The notes under the pieces: model-generated
Databases searched by the model: none
The model's input: only the letters and a program-made list of their open reading frames with translations
Told to the model about the DNA's origin: nothing
Shown: one piece after another, positions 40,962 through 49,552 of the stretch
Layout: each line of letters begins with the position of its first letter
How positions within the stretch are numbered: position 1 is the first letter of the stretch
Source: Natranaeroarchaeum aerophilus
GTDB lineage: Archaea > Halobacteriota > Halobacteria > Halobacteriales > Natronoarchaeaceae
Assembly: GCF_023638055.1 (NCBI RefSeq)
Contig: NZ_JAKRVY010000005.1
Location: 62,001 to 126,000, forward strand
Length of the DNA: 64,000 nucleotides
Direction: 5' to 3'
Program-made: the position numbers and the translations under genes

Positions 40962-42137
40962 CTACGGTTCGAGCAGGACCTTGATGACGCCCTCCTCACG
41001 CGCGTCGAACCGTTCGTACATCTCGGGAGCTTCCTCCAGATCGACTCTGTGGGAGACCACCCACGACGGGTCGGCGCGTCCCTCGATAATCAGGTCGCGT
41101 AGCTGCCGGTTGTACTGCTTGACGTTACACTGACCCGTCCCGAGCTTGAGACCCTTCTCGAAGAGCTTCCCAAAGTCGATTCCGAGGCGTCCCTGCGCGG
41201 CCATATCGTCCGGCGCGCCGGGGTCCTCTGGGACGTACAGTCCCGGGATACCGAGCTGTCCGGTCGGGCGGACCACCTGAATCAGCTGGTTGAGCACGAC
41301 AGCCGGATTCTCCTTGGCCGGGTCGTAGGCGTAGTCCTCGGTATCCGTATCGACGTCTTTGGGATCGGTGGCCTGGTAGCCGACCGCGTCTACGCCCTTG
41401 TCGACTTCACCACCGTGCTGATCGATAATCTGCTCGACTGGATCGCCCTCGGTGAAGTCGATCCCCCTCGCGTCACAGTGTTTCTCGGCGAGTTCGAGGC
41501 GACTCGGGACCTGATCGACGACGTAAATCTCCGAGGCACCTTTGATACTGGCGCTGTAAGCGGCCATCAGTCCGACCGGACCGGCACCGAAGATCGCGAC
41601 GGAATCACCCGGCTGCAGGTTCGCCAGTTCGGTTCCGTGCCAGCCGGTCGGGAAGATATCCGCGAGCAGCGCAAACGAGTCCTCGTGGGTGCGCCCCTCC
41701 GGTAGTTTGAGCGCGTTGAAGTCCGCATACGGGACGCGGAGTTTTTCGGCCTGTCCCCCCTTGTACGGTCCCATCGCAACGTAGCCGTACGCCCCGCCAG
41801 CAAAGCCCGGATTAACGTTCGTACAGAATCCCGTAAAGCCATCCTCGCAGTTCTGACAGAACCCACACGCAACGTTGAATGGGAGGACGATCCGGTCGCC
41901 CTCCTCCAGCGTGCTGACCGCTTCCCCGACTTCTGTCACGACCCCCATGTTCTCGTGTCCGAAGACGATGCCTGGTTCGGCTGCAGTCCGGCCCTCGTAC
42001 ATATGCAGGTCGGACCCGCAGATGGCCGAAGTCGTGATGTCGATCACCACGTCGTTCGGGTGTTGAATTTCCGGTTCCTCTACCTCTTCAATCGTGACGT
42101 CGTACTCCCCCTGATATACGACTGCGTTCATTGACAT
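40962..42137 (-). CDS. zinc-dependent alcohol/formaldehyde dehydrogenase (glutathione-independent type)
   Basis: 391 residues of medium-chain dehydrogenase fold. Catalytic zinc ligands are in AICGSDLHMYEGR and FGHENMG, and structural-zinc cysteines in VACGFCQNCEDGFTGFC. The NAD-binding motif is VAIFGAGPVGLMAAYSA. The long insertions and IDFTEGDPVEQII segment fit the formaldehyde dehydrogenase/dismutase-like group, which carries bound NAD and needs no glutathione. It would make formate, the substrate of the formate dehydrogenase encoded 2 kb upstream, so the neighbourhood forms a C1 oxidation set. The upstream region 42178-42260 is strongly AT-rich. Confidence 0.88.
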   Translation of the reverse strand: MSMNAVVYQGEYDVTIEEVEEPEIQHPNDVVIDITTSAICGSDLHMYEGRTAAEPGIVFGHENMGVVTEVGEAVSTLEEGDRIVLPFNVACGFCQNCEDGFTGFCTNVNPGFAGGAYGYVAMGPYKGGQAEKLRVPYADFNALKLPEGRTHEDSFALLADIFPTGWHGTELANLQPGDSVAIFGAGPVGLMAAYSASIKGASEIYVVDQVPSRLELAEKHCDARGIDFTEGDPVEQIIDQHGGEVDKGVDAVGYQATDPKDVDTDTEDYAYDPAKENPAVVLNQLIQVVRPTGQLGIPGLYVPEDPGAPDDMAAQGRLGIDFGKLFEKGLKLGTGQCNVKQYNRQLRDLIIEGRADPSWVVSHRVDLEEAPEMYERFDAREEGVIKVLLEP

Positions 42138-42306
42138 ATGGTAACTCCCCCCGCAAGACAGGTTTCCACAGTTCGGCTATTATAGTTAATTCCGAACACC
42201 TGAGAGTATCATTCCCTCAGTATTAATTTCAAGACTATATTAATATAGTAAATATATCACATCTGCACCAGATACCGGGATCTGGCGGGAGCTCTGTAAC
42301 CCCATA

Positions 42307-44010
42307 TCAGTGAATATCCGACAGATCCAGCCGATCCAGCAGTGACCGAGTCGGCTGGCCATCGGCCGTCCACTCGCGGAGGTCGTAATAGTGATCCAGC
42401 ATCGACTCGAACGAGTCTCGGTCGACCCCCTCCGGCCCGGCGAGCGGTTGTGGAAGCACGTCGTCGGTCCGGCCGAAGCCTTCGCGGACGTTGAACAGTC
42501 GGGTAAGTGTCCAGATACGCTCGCCGACGGTTCGCAGGTCGGTATCGGGCGCTACGCCGACAGCCGCAAGCCATTCCGCGCCGAGATCGTCGAAGACCGG
42601 GGCAACGAACTCGTCGATGACGAGACTCCAGAGCACCGATCGCCGGTCCTGCTCCACAGCGACCTCCCTTGCGACGCGTTGGGGCGTCCAGTCGCCCGCG
42701 AACGCCTCCCGTTCGATCGGGAGCGCCCGGCGGTGGCACGCGCCCCTGTCGCTGGTGGCGTATGCGAGCGCCATGCTCTGCGCTCCTCTGGGGTCGTATC
42801 CTGGCAGCGCCATCGCCTTGACGGTGGGAACGAGTTCGCCCCCACCAAACCGCTCAGCGGCGGCGTCCACGCCATCCGCCAGCGCGTCGCCGAGCGCGGC
42901 TTCTCGCAGTGCGATCTCCCCGAGCAGTTCGCGTGCTCCGTTCGGGTCACCGAACTCGATCTCCCGGTCGACGATCCCGCGATCGCTCGCCCGGATCGTC
43001 CACGCCACGGCGCTTCCGGCGTCAATGAGGTCGAGACCGAGTTCATCACACAGCCCCCCCAGTTCCACGACGGCGTCGAACTCGTCAATGCCGAGGCCCG
43101 CGCCGAGCGACATCGCGGTCCCGCCGCGGGGAACGTGCTCGCCGGACTCCGTCTCGACGCGGAAGTCGCCGGGCGAAACCTCGTCCGGGCGTTCGCGGCC
43201 GGTTGCGCGCTCGCGGATCGCCTCGATCCCCAGCGTGTCGACGTCCTCAACGCCGCGTCGTTGCCACCCTTCGGCGGCGAGCGCACCCACTGCGTCGGCG
43301 AAGTCGATACTTTCGACAGTGCCGCTCGCGCGGTGCCAGTCGGTCGCCGTGTCGGTCTCGTACCGGCGCTCGTACCGCTCCCGGAGCGTCTCTAGTCCGG
43401 TCGGCGGATCGCCGCGCGCAACAACAGCCTTCAGACGCTTTGCGCCCATTACCGCGCCAGCACCGCCCCGCCCGGCGTGATGCTCCCCGGCGTCCGACGC
43501 AATCGTCGCGTAGGCCACACGGTTCTCCCCTGCCGGGCCGATACAGGCGACTGATCCGTCGTAGTGTCTGGCGGTCGCGACCGTCTCTTCGCCCCAGCTG
43601 TCCGTGGGAACGACCGACGCCTCGCCGGATTCGACGTCGATCCTGACCGGCTCGCTCGCCGCCCCCTCGATCAGAAGCCCAATATGCTCGTCGAGCGCGC
43701 CAGCCAGCACCGCCGGGAACTCGCCGCCGGCGTACGAGTCCAGAAAGGTACCGGTCAGTGGAGACTTCGTCACGGCGGCGTACCGCGCATCGCCCGGTAC
43801 GAGCCCGGTAAGCGGACCGAGCATAAACAGGAGCGCGTTCTCGGGACCAAGCGGGTCGGTTCCCGGCTCCAGCTCTTCGTAGAGGTAGCGCGCACCGAGG
43901 CCTTTCCCGCCGATGTACTGGCGGAGCCATCGCTCGGGGACGCGCTCGCTCGTCACGGTCCGCCTCCTGAGATCCACCCGAAGAAGGCGGTTTGGAGCGA
44001 TCACAGCCAC
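42307..44010 (-). CDS. aldehyde:ferredoxin oxidoreductase family protein lacking the [4Fe-4S] cysteines
   Basis: 567 residues, GTG start, 1 bp after the formate dehydrogenase gene. The N-terminal AOR domain is clear: LLRVDLRRRTVTSERVP, IGGKGLGARYL, GPLTGLVPGDARYAAVTKSPLTG, DSYAGGEFPA, ACIGPAGENRVAYA. The C-terminal AOR domain has LGLDLIDAGSAVAW and SDRGACHRRALP. Only three cysteines exist (156, 321, 425). The family's CxxCxxxC is absent: the equivalent stretch at about 268-284 is RERPDEVSPGDFRV. The fourth ligand near the C-terminus is replaced (SLVIDEF). Without the cluster, electron transfer from a tungstopterin to ferredoxin is hard to imagine, so its role is uncertain. Confidence 0.82.
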   Translation of the reverse strand: MAVIAPNRLLRVDLRRRTVTSERVPERWLRQYIGGKGLGARYLYEELEPGTDPLGPENALLFMLGPLTGLVPGDARYAAVTKSPLTGTFLDSYAGGEFPAVLAGALDEHIGLLIEGAASEPVRIDVESGEASVVPTDSWGEETVATARHYDGSVACIGPAGENRVAYATIASDAGEHHAGRGGAGAVMGAKRLKAVVARGDPPTGLETLRERYERRYETDTATDWHRASGTVESIDFADAVGALAAEGWQRRGVEDVDTLGIEAIRERATGRERPDEVSPGDFRVETESGEHVPRGGTAMSLGAGLGIDEFDAVVELGGLCDELGLDLIDAGSAVAWTIRASDRGIVDREIEFGDPNGARELLGEIALREAALGDALADGVDAAAERFGGGELVPTVKAMALPGYDPRGAQSMALAYATSDRGACHRRALPIEREAFAGDWTPQRVAREVAVEQDRRSVLWSLVIDEFVAPVFDDLGAEWLAAVGVAPDTDLRTVGERIWTLTRLFNVREGFGRTDDVLPQPLAGPEGVDRDSFESMLDHYYDLREWTADGQPTRSLLDRLDLSDIH

Positions 44011-44011
44011 G

Positions 44012-46144
44012 TCAGTCGTCCGCCGGCGCTCCCTCTGCGGGTTCGATTCCGACGTCTATCTCGGCAGCGGCCGTCTTGTACTCGGGGATCTTTGCGCGCT
44101 CGTCGAGGACGTTGTTCGTCAGGACGTTCGCGGAGGCTTCGGCGAAGTGTGGTGTCGTCCACACCGATCCCTCCTTGATGTCCGTGGTGACCTGCGCTTT
44201 GAGCGTGATCTCGCCGCGCCGGGATTTCAGCGTGACGTACTCGCCGTCCTCGATACCGTACCGTTCGGCGTCGTTCGGGTGGACGTCGACGAAGTTCTCG
44301 GGGTGCTGTCGATTGAGCGTCGGCGACCGGCGACTCATCGTCCCCGTGTTGTAATGCTCTTCGAGCCGCGCCGTCGTCAGCGTCAGTGGGTACTCGTCGT
44401 CGGGCACCTCCGCTGGCGGCTGGTGGACCACGCCCTCGATCTGTCCGAGCCCGTTCTCGGTGTCGAACGAGTCCTCGTAGAGGAACGGATCGCCCTCGTC
44501 GCCGATCTCGTAGCAGGGCCAGTGCAGTCCCTCCTCACCGAGTAGCTCGTAGGTCATCCCGTAGTAGCTCGGGCAAACCTGCCGGAGCTCCTCGAAGACA
44601 GCCTCGACATCCTCGAAACGGAAGGTCTCTTCGTCGAAGAGCCGACTCCCGATCTCCATCAGGATCTCCAGGTCGTGTTTCGTGTTTTCATGCACTTTGT
44701 CGACGCCGCGCATCCGCTGGACGCGCCGGTCGGTGTTCGTGACCGTCCCGCTGCGCTCCGCCCAGGTCGTCGCCGGAAGGATTACGTCGGCGAACTCCGC
44801 CGTTTCGGTCATGAAGATGTCCTGGACGACCATGAACTCCAGCTCCTCGAAGCGCTCTCTGACCTCGTTGGCGTCCGGCTCGGACATCACCGGGTTCTCC
44901 CCCATGATGTAGAGGCCGTGGATGGAGCTCCCTGCCGCATTCGAGATTTCGACGTTGGTCAGACCCGGCTCCGGCGGGATCTCGAACCCCCAGACGTCTT
45001 CGACGCTCTCGCGGGCCTCGTCGTCGTCGACGAGCTGATAGCCGGGAAGAACGTTCGGCATCGCGCCGACGTCACAGGTCCCCTGCACGTTGTTCTGGCC
45101 GCGCAGCGGGTTGACGCCGGTCCCCGCCCGGCCGAGGTTGCCCGTGATCAGCGCGAGGTTGATCTCGTTTTGCACGTTGTCGACGCCACAGGCGTGCTGG
45201 CTCATTCCCATTCCGGTGAAGATGGCGGCGTTATCCGCCTTCGCGTACTTTTCGGCGGCGCGTTCGATCTCCTCCAGTGGGATGCCACACTGCTCGGCGG
45301 CTTCTTCCTTATCGAACTCCGCGAGTGTCTCTTTCAGGTCGTCGAACCCCTCGGTGCGCTCGGCGATGAACTCCTCGTCGATCCAGCCCGCATCGGGATC
45401 GTCCTCGTGCTTTTCGAGGATCGTCGTGAGGACGATGTTCAGCAGCGGGATGTCCGTTCCCGGATTTAACTGGAGATGCTGATGACGGTCGGTATCCTCG
45501 ATCTCGAAGGATCTGGTCGTCTTGTTGGCGTGTGGGTCCACCTGAATGACGGTTGCCCCTTCCAGCACGGCCTGACGGAAGTACTGGCTGTTGGCGATCG
45601 GGTGCTGCTCGCCGGGGTTTGCCCCCTGAATCCACAGCAGGTCGGCCTCCTCACGCAGGTCGCGCATGCTGTTGGTCATCGCCCCCGCGCCCAGACTCGT
45701 CCGGAGCGCCCAGACCGTCGAGGCGTGACACATCCGCGTGCAGTTGTCGATGTTGTTGGTGCCATAGCGCCGGGCAAGTTTCTGGAGCAGGTAGTTCTCC
45801 TCGTTCATCACCTTCGAGGAGCCAAAAAAGCCCATCGCGTCCGGCTGGTACGCCTCGCTGATGCGCTCCATCTCTTCGGTGATCCGATCGTACGCCTCTT
45901 CCCATGACGCCTCCCGGAACTCGTCTCCCTCTCGGATCAGCGGCTCCGTGAGGCGGTCCTCGTGGTCGACGACCTCGGTCGCCGCACCGCCCTTGATGCA
46001 GATGCGCCCCTCGTTGACCGGGGCCTCGCCCCACGGCATGAACCGGACGTCGCCCGGTTGATCGCCTTGCTGTACCTTGATCCCGCAGCCGACGCCGCAG
46101 TACGGACAGATCGTTTTGACCGGTTCTGATTGCTCACTTGCCAT
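44012..46144 (-). CDS. formate dehydrogenase alpha subunit (molybdopterin oxidoreductase)
   Basis: 710 residues from the ATG at 46144; an upstream GTG at 46162 adds six residues. Cys13, Cys16, Cys20 and Cys49 (CPYCGVGC...CIKGG) bind [4Fe-4S]. Cys139-His140 in NCTRMCHASTV is at the Mo-ligand position of E. coli FDH-H (selenocysteine there, cysteine here). RGQNNVQGTCDVGAMPNVLPGYQ and GENPVMSEPDANEV match the FdhA subfamily, and the C-terminal MGD-binding domain is complete. It oxidises formate to CO2. No beta subunit or FdhD is nearby. The cofactor genes mobA and moaC lie 3-5 kb upstream. Confidence 0.92.
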   Translation of the reverse strand: MASEQSEPVKTICPYCGVGCGIKVQQGDQPGDVRFMPWGEAPVNEGRICIKGGAATEVVDHEDRLTEPLIREGDEFREASWEEAYDRITEEMERISEAYQPDAMGFFGSSKVMNEENYLLQKLARRYGTNNIDNCTRMCHASTVWALRTSLGAGAMTNSMRDLREEADLLWIQGANPGEQHPIANSQYFRQAVLEGATVIQVDPHANKTTRSFEIEDTDRHQHLQLNPGTDIPLLNIVLTTILEKHEDDPDAGWIDEEFIAERTEGFDDLKETLAEFDKEEAAEQCGIPLEEIERAAEKYAKADNAAIFTGMGMSQHACGVDNVQNEINLALITGNLGRAGTGVNPLRGQNNVQGTCDVGAMPNVLPGYQLVDDDEARESVEDVWGFEIPPEPGLTNVEISNAAGSSIHGLYIMGENPVMSEPDANEVRERFEELEFMVVQDIFMTETAEFADVILPATTWAERSGTVTNTDRRVQRMRGVDKVHENTKHDLEILMEIGSRLFDEETFRFEDVEAVFEELRQVCPSYYGMTYELLGEEGLHWPCYEIGDEGDPFLYEDSFDTENGLGQIEGVVHQPPAEVPDDEYPLTLTTARLEEHYNTGTMSRRSPTLNRQHPENFVDVHPNDAERYGIEDGEYVTLKSRRGEITLKAQVTTDIKEGSVWTTPHFAEASANVLTNNVLDERAKIPEYKTAAAEIDVGIEPAEGAPADD

Positions 46145-46156
46145 GATCGGAATCCC

Positions 46157-46169
46157 CCACACGGTGTGG
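46157..46169. promoter_or_regulatory. perfect inverted repeat upstream of formate dehydrogenase
   Basis: CCACAC-G-GTGTGG, 13 bp upstream of the formate dehydrogenase ATG. It could be a repressor site or a 5'-leader hairpin. An AT-rich GTAATTTAC lies about 40 bp further upstream. Confidence 0.35.
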
Positions 46170-46287
46170 ACTGTGTTAGGGAATGACGTTCGGAACCGGC
46201 ATCAATGTAATTTACGCGATCTGAACGGTTCACCGATCGGAGGGAACTGCACACTGGTTCGAGACCGACAGGGGCCAAGGCTGACAA

Positions 46288-46866
46288 ATGACCAGATCGA
46301 TACCACACACGATGGAGCTATCTCCGGGTACTGTGGACCGACTCGCAGCGGAGTACGAACGGGAAGCACCGTTTCACACCGTCGAACAGGAGGCCATCGA
46401 GACGCTTCCCGCCGCGTTCGAGACGGGCGAGTTCGGTCGGCGGGACGCCATCTGGGTCGTCGAGTGGTACTACCGCCGCGAGATGGGGGCGATCTCGAAC
46501 CGCGAGCGTCGCGAGCGCGAGGACGCGTTCGAGGGGAACGACCGCAGGGTAGTCAAACGGGCCATCGTCGACGCCGCCCACGCGGAATCGCTCGACGACG
46601 CGCTCGATACGCTCACCGCGCTCGACGGCGTCGGCGTCCCCGTCGCGTCGGCGTTTCTCTTTTTTATCGATCCCGACCGCTATCTCGCTGTGGGCGAGTG
46701 CGAGTGGACAGCTCTTCTGGAGGCCGGACAACTGGACGAGCCGTACCCGGATCCGCCGACGCGTGAGGAGTACGAACGGTATCTCGATAGCTGTCGGTCG
46801 GTGTCAAAAGCGATCGACTGCGACCTCTGGACGCTGTATCGTTCGCTTCGGCAACTGACCATCTGA
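46288..46866 (+). CDS. conserved hypothetical protein with helix-hairpin-helix-like segment
   Basis: 192 residues, or 184 from the ATG at 46312. All-helical and acidic. Residues about 110-128 (LTALDGVGVPVASAFLFFID) resemble the helix-hairpin-helix of DNA glycosylases (L-x-G-x-G-x-x-x-A), but the rest does not match a glycosylase domain that I can recognise and no catalytic Lys/Asp pair is placed. Divergent from formate dehydrogenase. Function unknown. Confidence 0.65.
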   Translation: MTRSIPHTMELSPGTVDRLAAEYEREAPFHTVEQEAIETLPAAFETGEFGRRDAIWVVEWYYRREMGAISNRERREREDAFEGNDRRVVKRAIVDAAHAESLDDALDTLTALDGVGVPVASAFLFFIDPDRYLAVGECEWTALLEAGQLDEPYPDPPTREEYERYLDSCRSVSKAIDCDLWTLYRSLRQLTI

Positions 46867-46896
46867 TATTCGTCAGAGAGATTCGCAATATCGCAG

Positions 46897-48828
46897 TCAC
46901 TGGCCTCGGTACCGAGAGAACAAAACGGTCCCGAGTACTGCAAGGACGCCGATTATGATCCCAAATCCGGGGAGCGTTTCGTCATCGTTGCCGCTCTCTC
47001 GGTCCCCATCGGCAGTTTCGTCGCCGTTCGTGTCGTCCACGGACTGGCTATCATCGACCGAATCGGGCCCATCCGAGCTGTCGTCCCCCGACTCGGATGC
47101 ACCGGGATCGGATACTGTGACCGTGCCGATCGGCTCACCGTTTGCCAGCAATTCGTACGTCCCTGGCTCGTCGAATGTGTGCTCGGTTTCTACATCAATC
47201 TCCGTAGCACCGGTTCCCATGTACTGTTGTCTTTCGATCTCTTCGCCGTTCGCGGTCACTGTCACCGCGTACGGACTCGTCAATCCTTCAGTGCTTTCCA
47301 GCTCGGCTTCGATCCCCACTGGTTCACCCGGCTCTACGTCGTCGGTCGATAGGTTGCTCTCGACGAGCCGGAAGTTTTCCACATTGTAGACGGTGAGATC
47401 CTCTAGCGTTGATCGACCGTTGACTGCGACATCGAGATCACCTCCGGCAGTCACCGTATGCCGGAGTTTCACATCACGGTCCTCGTACACATCGAGTTCG
47501 ACCGTCCGTTCTTTGACCGTCTCTCCATTGATCGTCAGGTCGAGGGACAGTTCGCCGGGAGCCTCTCCTTCGTTGGTCACTGGGACTTCTACGATCAGTT
47601 CGTCCCCCTGATCGAGCGTCTCGTCGGAGAGGCTAGGAGATACCCCGAACGGTCCGATTTTCGTGTCCGCAAGCTCCTCCTCGGGTGGTTCCATCAGCAA
47701 CTCCTGTTCGGCCACGTGTGTTTCCCCATCAACAGTTGCATACAGCGTGACGGTCTCGTCCGGTGTCGCGTGTGTAACGGTTTCTCCCGTCTTGTCGATC
47801 TCTCCGTCACCGGTCAGGTCCCATTCGTACAACGGGTCCGCGCCGTCGTACCACGATCGGTCGAGTTCCTCGATCACTTCCGGTGTCCGGGCATCGAACG
47901 TCACCGCTTCGTCGTCATCGTTCGGGGAGATGACATACGGCTCGTAGGTGAATGCCGGAAGGATCGCATCCCCGTCTTCCATTCTGGTCTGCTGTGTATT
48001 CGTCTGGGCGACGAAATCGTCCCGAATCTCATCGTACTCCTGGCCGGTAGCATTTTCCAGCTCGTTGCCGAAGCCGCCGCCATCCGGCCAGACCCAGCTC
48101 GTCGTGTAGATCACATCGAACGCTTCCCGATCGTACTCGTAGAGGAGATACTCGGTAAAGAGCGCGAGGTCGTCGTACTCGTCACCGCTCGCGTCTCTGT
48201 TCGTGAAGTACTCGTCCTCGTTGATCCGGTACGTTGCATCCTGGGCAATCTCGTCGTCAGGCGACTCAAGATAGCGAGCGGATCCTTCGACAGAGACTTC
48301 GAGCGGCGACTGGCCGCCCATCTCGAGAACGCCAGCATGCAGCTGGTGCAGGTGAATCAGCTCGTGGTAAAACAACGACGGATCGTCATCCGCCACGTAG
48401 ATATGTCCCGGCGGAACCCGGAAGCAGCCATCAACCCCCTCAGAGCTTTCGCACGGAAGATCCGACATCGGACCGACTTCGACAACCTCGGGGTCGTCGG
48501 ATGGTTCCGTGCCGAACTTCTGGAAGATCATCTCGTAGTACTCGTCGGCGAACTCGGCGATCTCCTCCGCCTCCGACTCGTAGCCATCGTGATATCTGAT
48601 CTCGAAGTGATCAGTTTCGATCGCAGCGATCGGATCACCAGCAGTTCCGCCCTCTACAGCATGTACGGACGCCGCTGGCCCGATCGTACCGTCTTCGGTT
48701 CCGGTGTCGCCGACACTGGCACCTCCAACAGCACCAGCGGTACCAACCAGTAGTAGTGCCACAGCGGCCACCACGACTATTACTACCGCGTCATTCGTGT
48801 CACAATACGGAAACGACCCGCGTATCAT
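46897..48828 (-). CDS. surface-anchored HExxH protein with PGF-CTERM signal (Hvo_1808-like)
   Basis: 643 residues. An N-terminal hydrophobic signal (VVIVVVAAVALLLVGTAGAVGG) is followed by a gluzincin-like peptidase domain: FYHELIHLHQ gives HExxH, and SVEGSARYLES downstream could supply the third ligand Glu. A PKD-type segment (YEWDLTGDGEIDKTG), two CARDB-like Ig domains and a D/S/E-rich linker lead to LPGFGIIIGVLAVLGTVLFS then RYRGQ, a full PGF-CTERM tripartite signal for archaeosortase processing and lipid attachment. It probably works outside the cell as a protease or a binding protein. The Hvo_1808 family link is from memory of family layout. Confidence 0.82.
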   Translation of the reverse strand: MIRGSFPYCDTNDAVVIVVVAAVALLLVGTAGAVGGASVGDTGTEDGTIGPAASVHAVEGGTAGDPIAAIETDHFEIRYHDGYESEAEEIAEFADEYYEMIFQKFGTEPSDDPEVVEVGPMSDLPCESSEGVDGCFRVPPGHIYVADDDPSLFYHELIHLHQLHAGVLEMGGQSPLEVSVEGSARYLESPDDEIAQDATYRINEDEYFTNRDASGDEYDDLALFTEYLLYEYDREAFDVIYTTSWVWPDGGGFGNELENATGQEYDEIRDDFVAQTNTQQTRMEDGDAILPAFTYEPYVISPNDDDEAVTFDARTPEVIEELDRSWYDGADPLYEWDLTGDGEIDKTGETVTHATPDETVTLYATVDGETHVAEQELLMEPPEEELADTKIGPFGVSPSLSDETLDQGDELIVEVPVTNEGEAPGELSLDLTINGETVKERTVELDVYEDRDVKLRHTVTAGGDLDVAVNGRSTLEDLTVYNVENFRLVESNLSTDDVEPGEPVGIEAELESTEGLTSPYAVTVTANGEEIERQQYMGTGATEIDVETEHTFDEPGTYELLANGEPIGTVTVSDPGASESGDDSSDGPDSVDDSQSVDDTNGDETADGDRESGNDDETLPGFGIIIGVLAVLGTVLFSRYRGQ

Positions 48829-48934
48829 ATCCGAACTCTTACCTAATTGTACTTAATTTTATTCATCTCTGTCGTTTTAGAGCTATCGACTCCGAGGTCA
48901 AGGCGTTAACAATCAGGGCCGCCAAGGAACAACC

Positions 48935-49549
48935 ATGTCCACCGCCGTCATCCTCGCAGGCGGACGCTCGACGCGCTTTGACGACCGCGACAAAGCCGTC
49001 GCCGACCTCGCGGGGACGCCGATGATCCGCCGGGTCGCCGACGCCGTCGACGAGGCGGTCGACGCGGTAGTCATTAATTGCCGTACTGATCAGCGAGCGG
49101 CGATCGAGTCGGCGATGACGGGCTCCCGGACGCCGGTCCGCTATGCCGAGGACGAACGGCCCGACGAGGGGCCGGTCGCCGGGATGCTAACGGGACTCCG
49201 CGCCGTCGATACCGAATACGCGTTCGTTGTCGCTTGCGACATGCCATTCGTCCAGACGTTACTCATCGAGTATCTGTTCGAGCGCGCGGCGGGCCACGAC
49301 GCCGCCGTGCCGCGGCTCGACGACGGCTGGTTCCAGACGACACAGGCCGTCTACCGGGCCGCAGCGATGGCCGACGCCTGCGAGGCGACGCTGGACGCCA
49401 ACGAGCGAAAGGTCACCGCGGCGCTCGACCGGATCGAGTACGTCACCGTGGGTGAGGCGGCGATCCGCGAACACGCCTCCCTGCGGACGTTCGAGAACAT
49501 CAATACCCGCGAGGAACTCGCCGAGGCGGCCGCGACGTTCGAGCAGTAG
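48935..49549 (+). CDS. mobA: molybdenum cofactor guanylyltransferase MobA
   Basis: 204 residues. The N-terminal nucleotidyltransferase signature LAGGRSTRFDDRDKAVADLAG fits MobA (LAGGxSxRxxxDK), and FVVACDMPFV gives the metal-binding Asp. It links GMP to molybdopterin to form the MGD cofactor that the formate dehydrogenase encoded nearby needs. It converges with the YqeC gene 3 bp away. Length and C-terminus are normal. Confidence 0.92.
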   Translation: MSTAVILAGGRSTRFDDRDKAVADLAGTPMIRRVADAVDEAVDAVVINCRTDQRAAIESAMTGSRTPVRYAEDERPDEGPVAGMLTGLRAVDTEYAFVVACDMPFVQTLLIEYLFERAAGHDAAVPRLDDGWFQTTQAVYRAAAMADACEATLDANERKVTAALDRIEYVTVGEAAIREHASLRTFENINTREELAEAAATFEQ

Positions 49550-49552
49550 GCG

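Noticed and set aside
47458-48753. Long plus-strand frame opposite the HExxH surface protein
   Set aside because: Shadow frame; Arg/Val/Phe-rich, no acidic bias; the minus strand has signal peptide, HExxH and PGF-CTERM.
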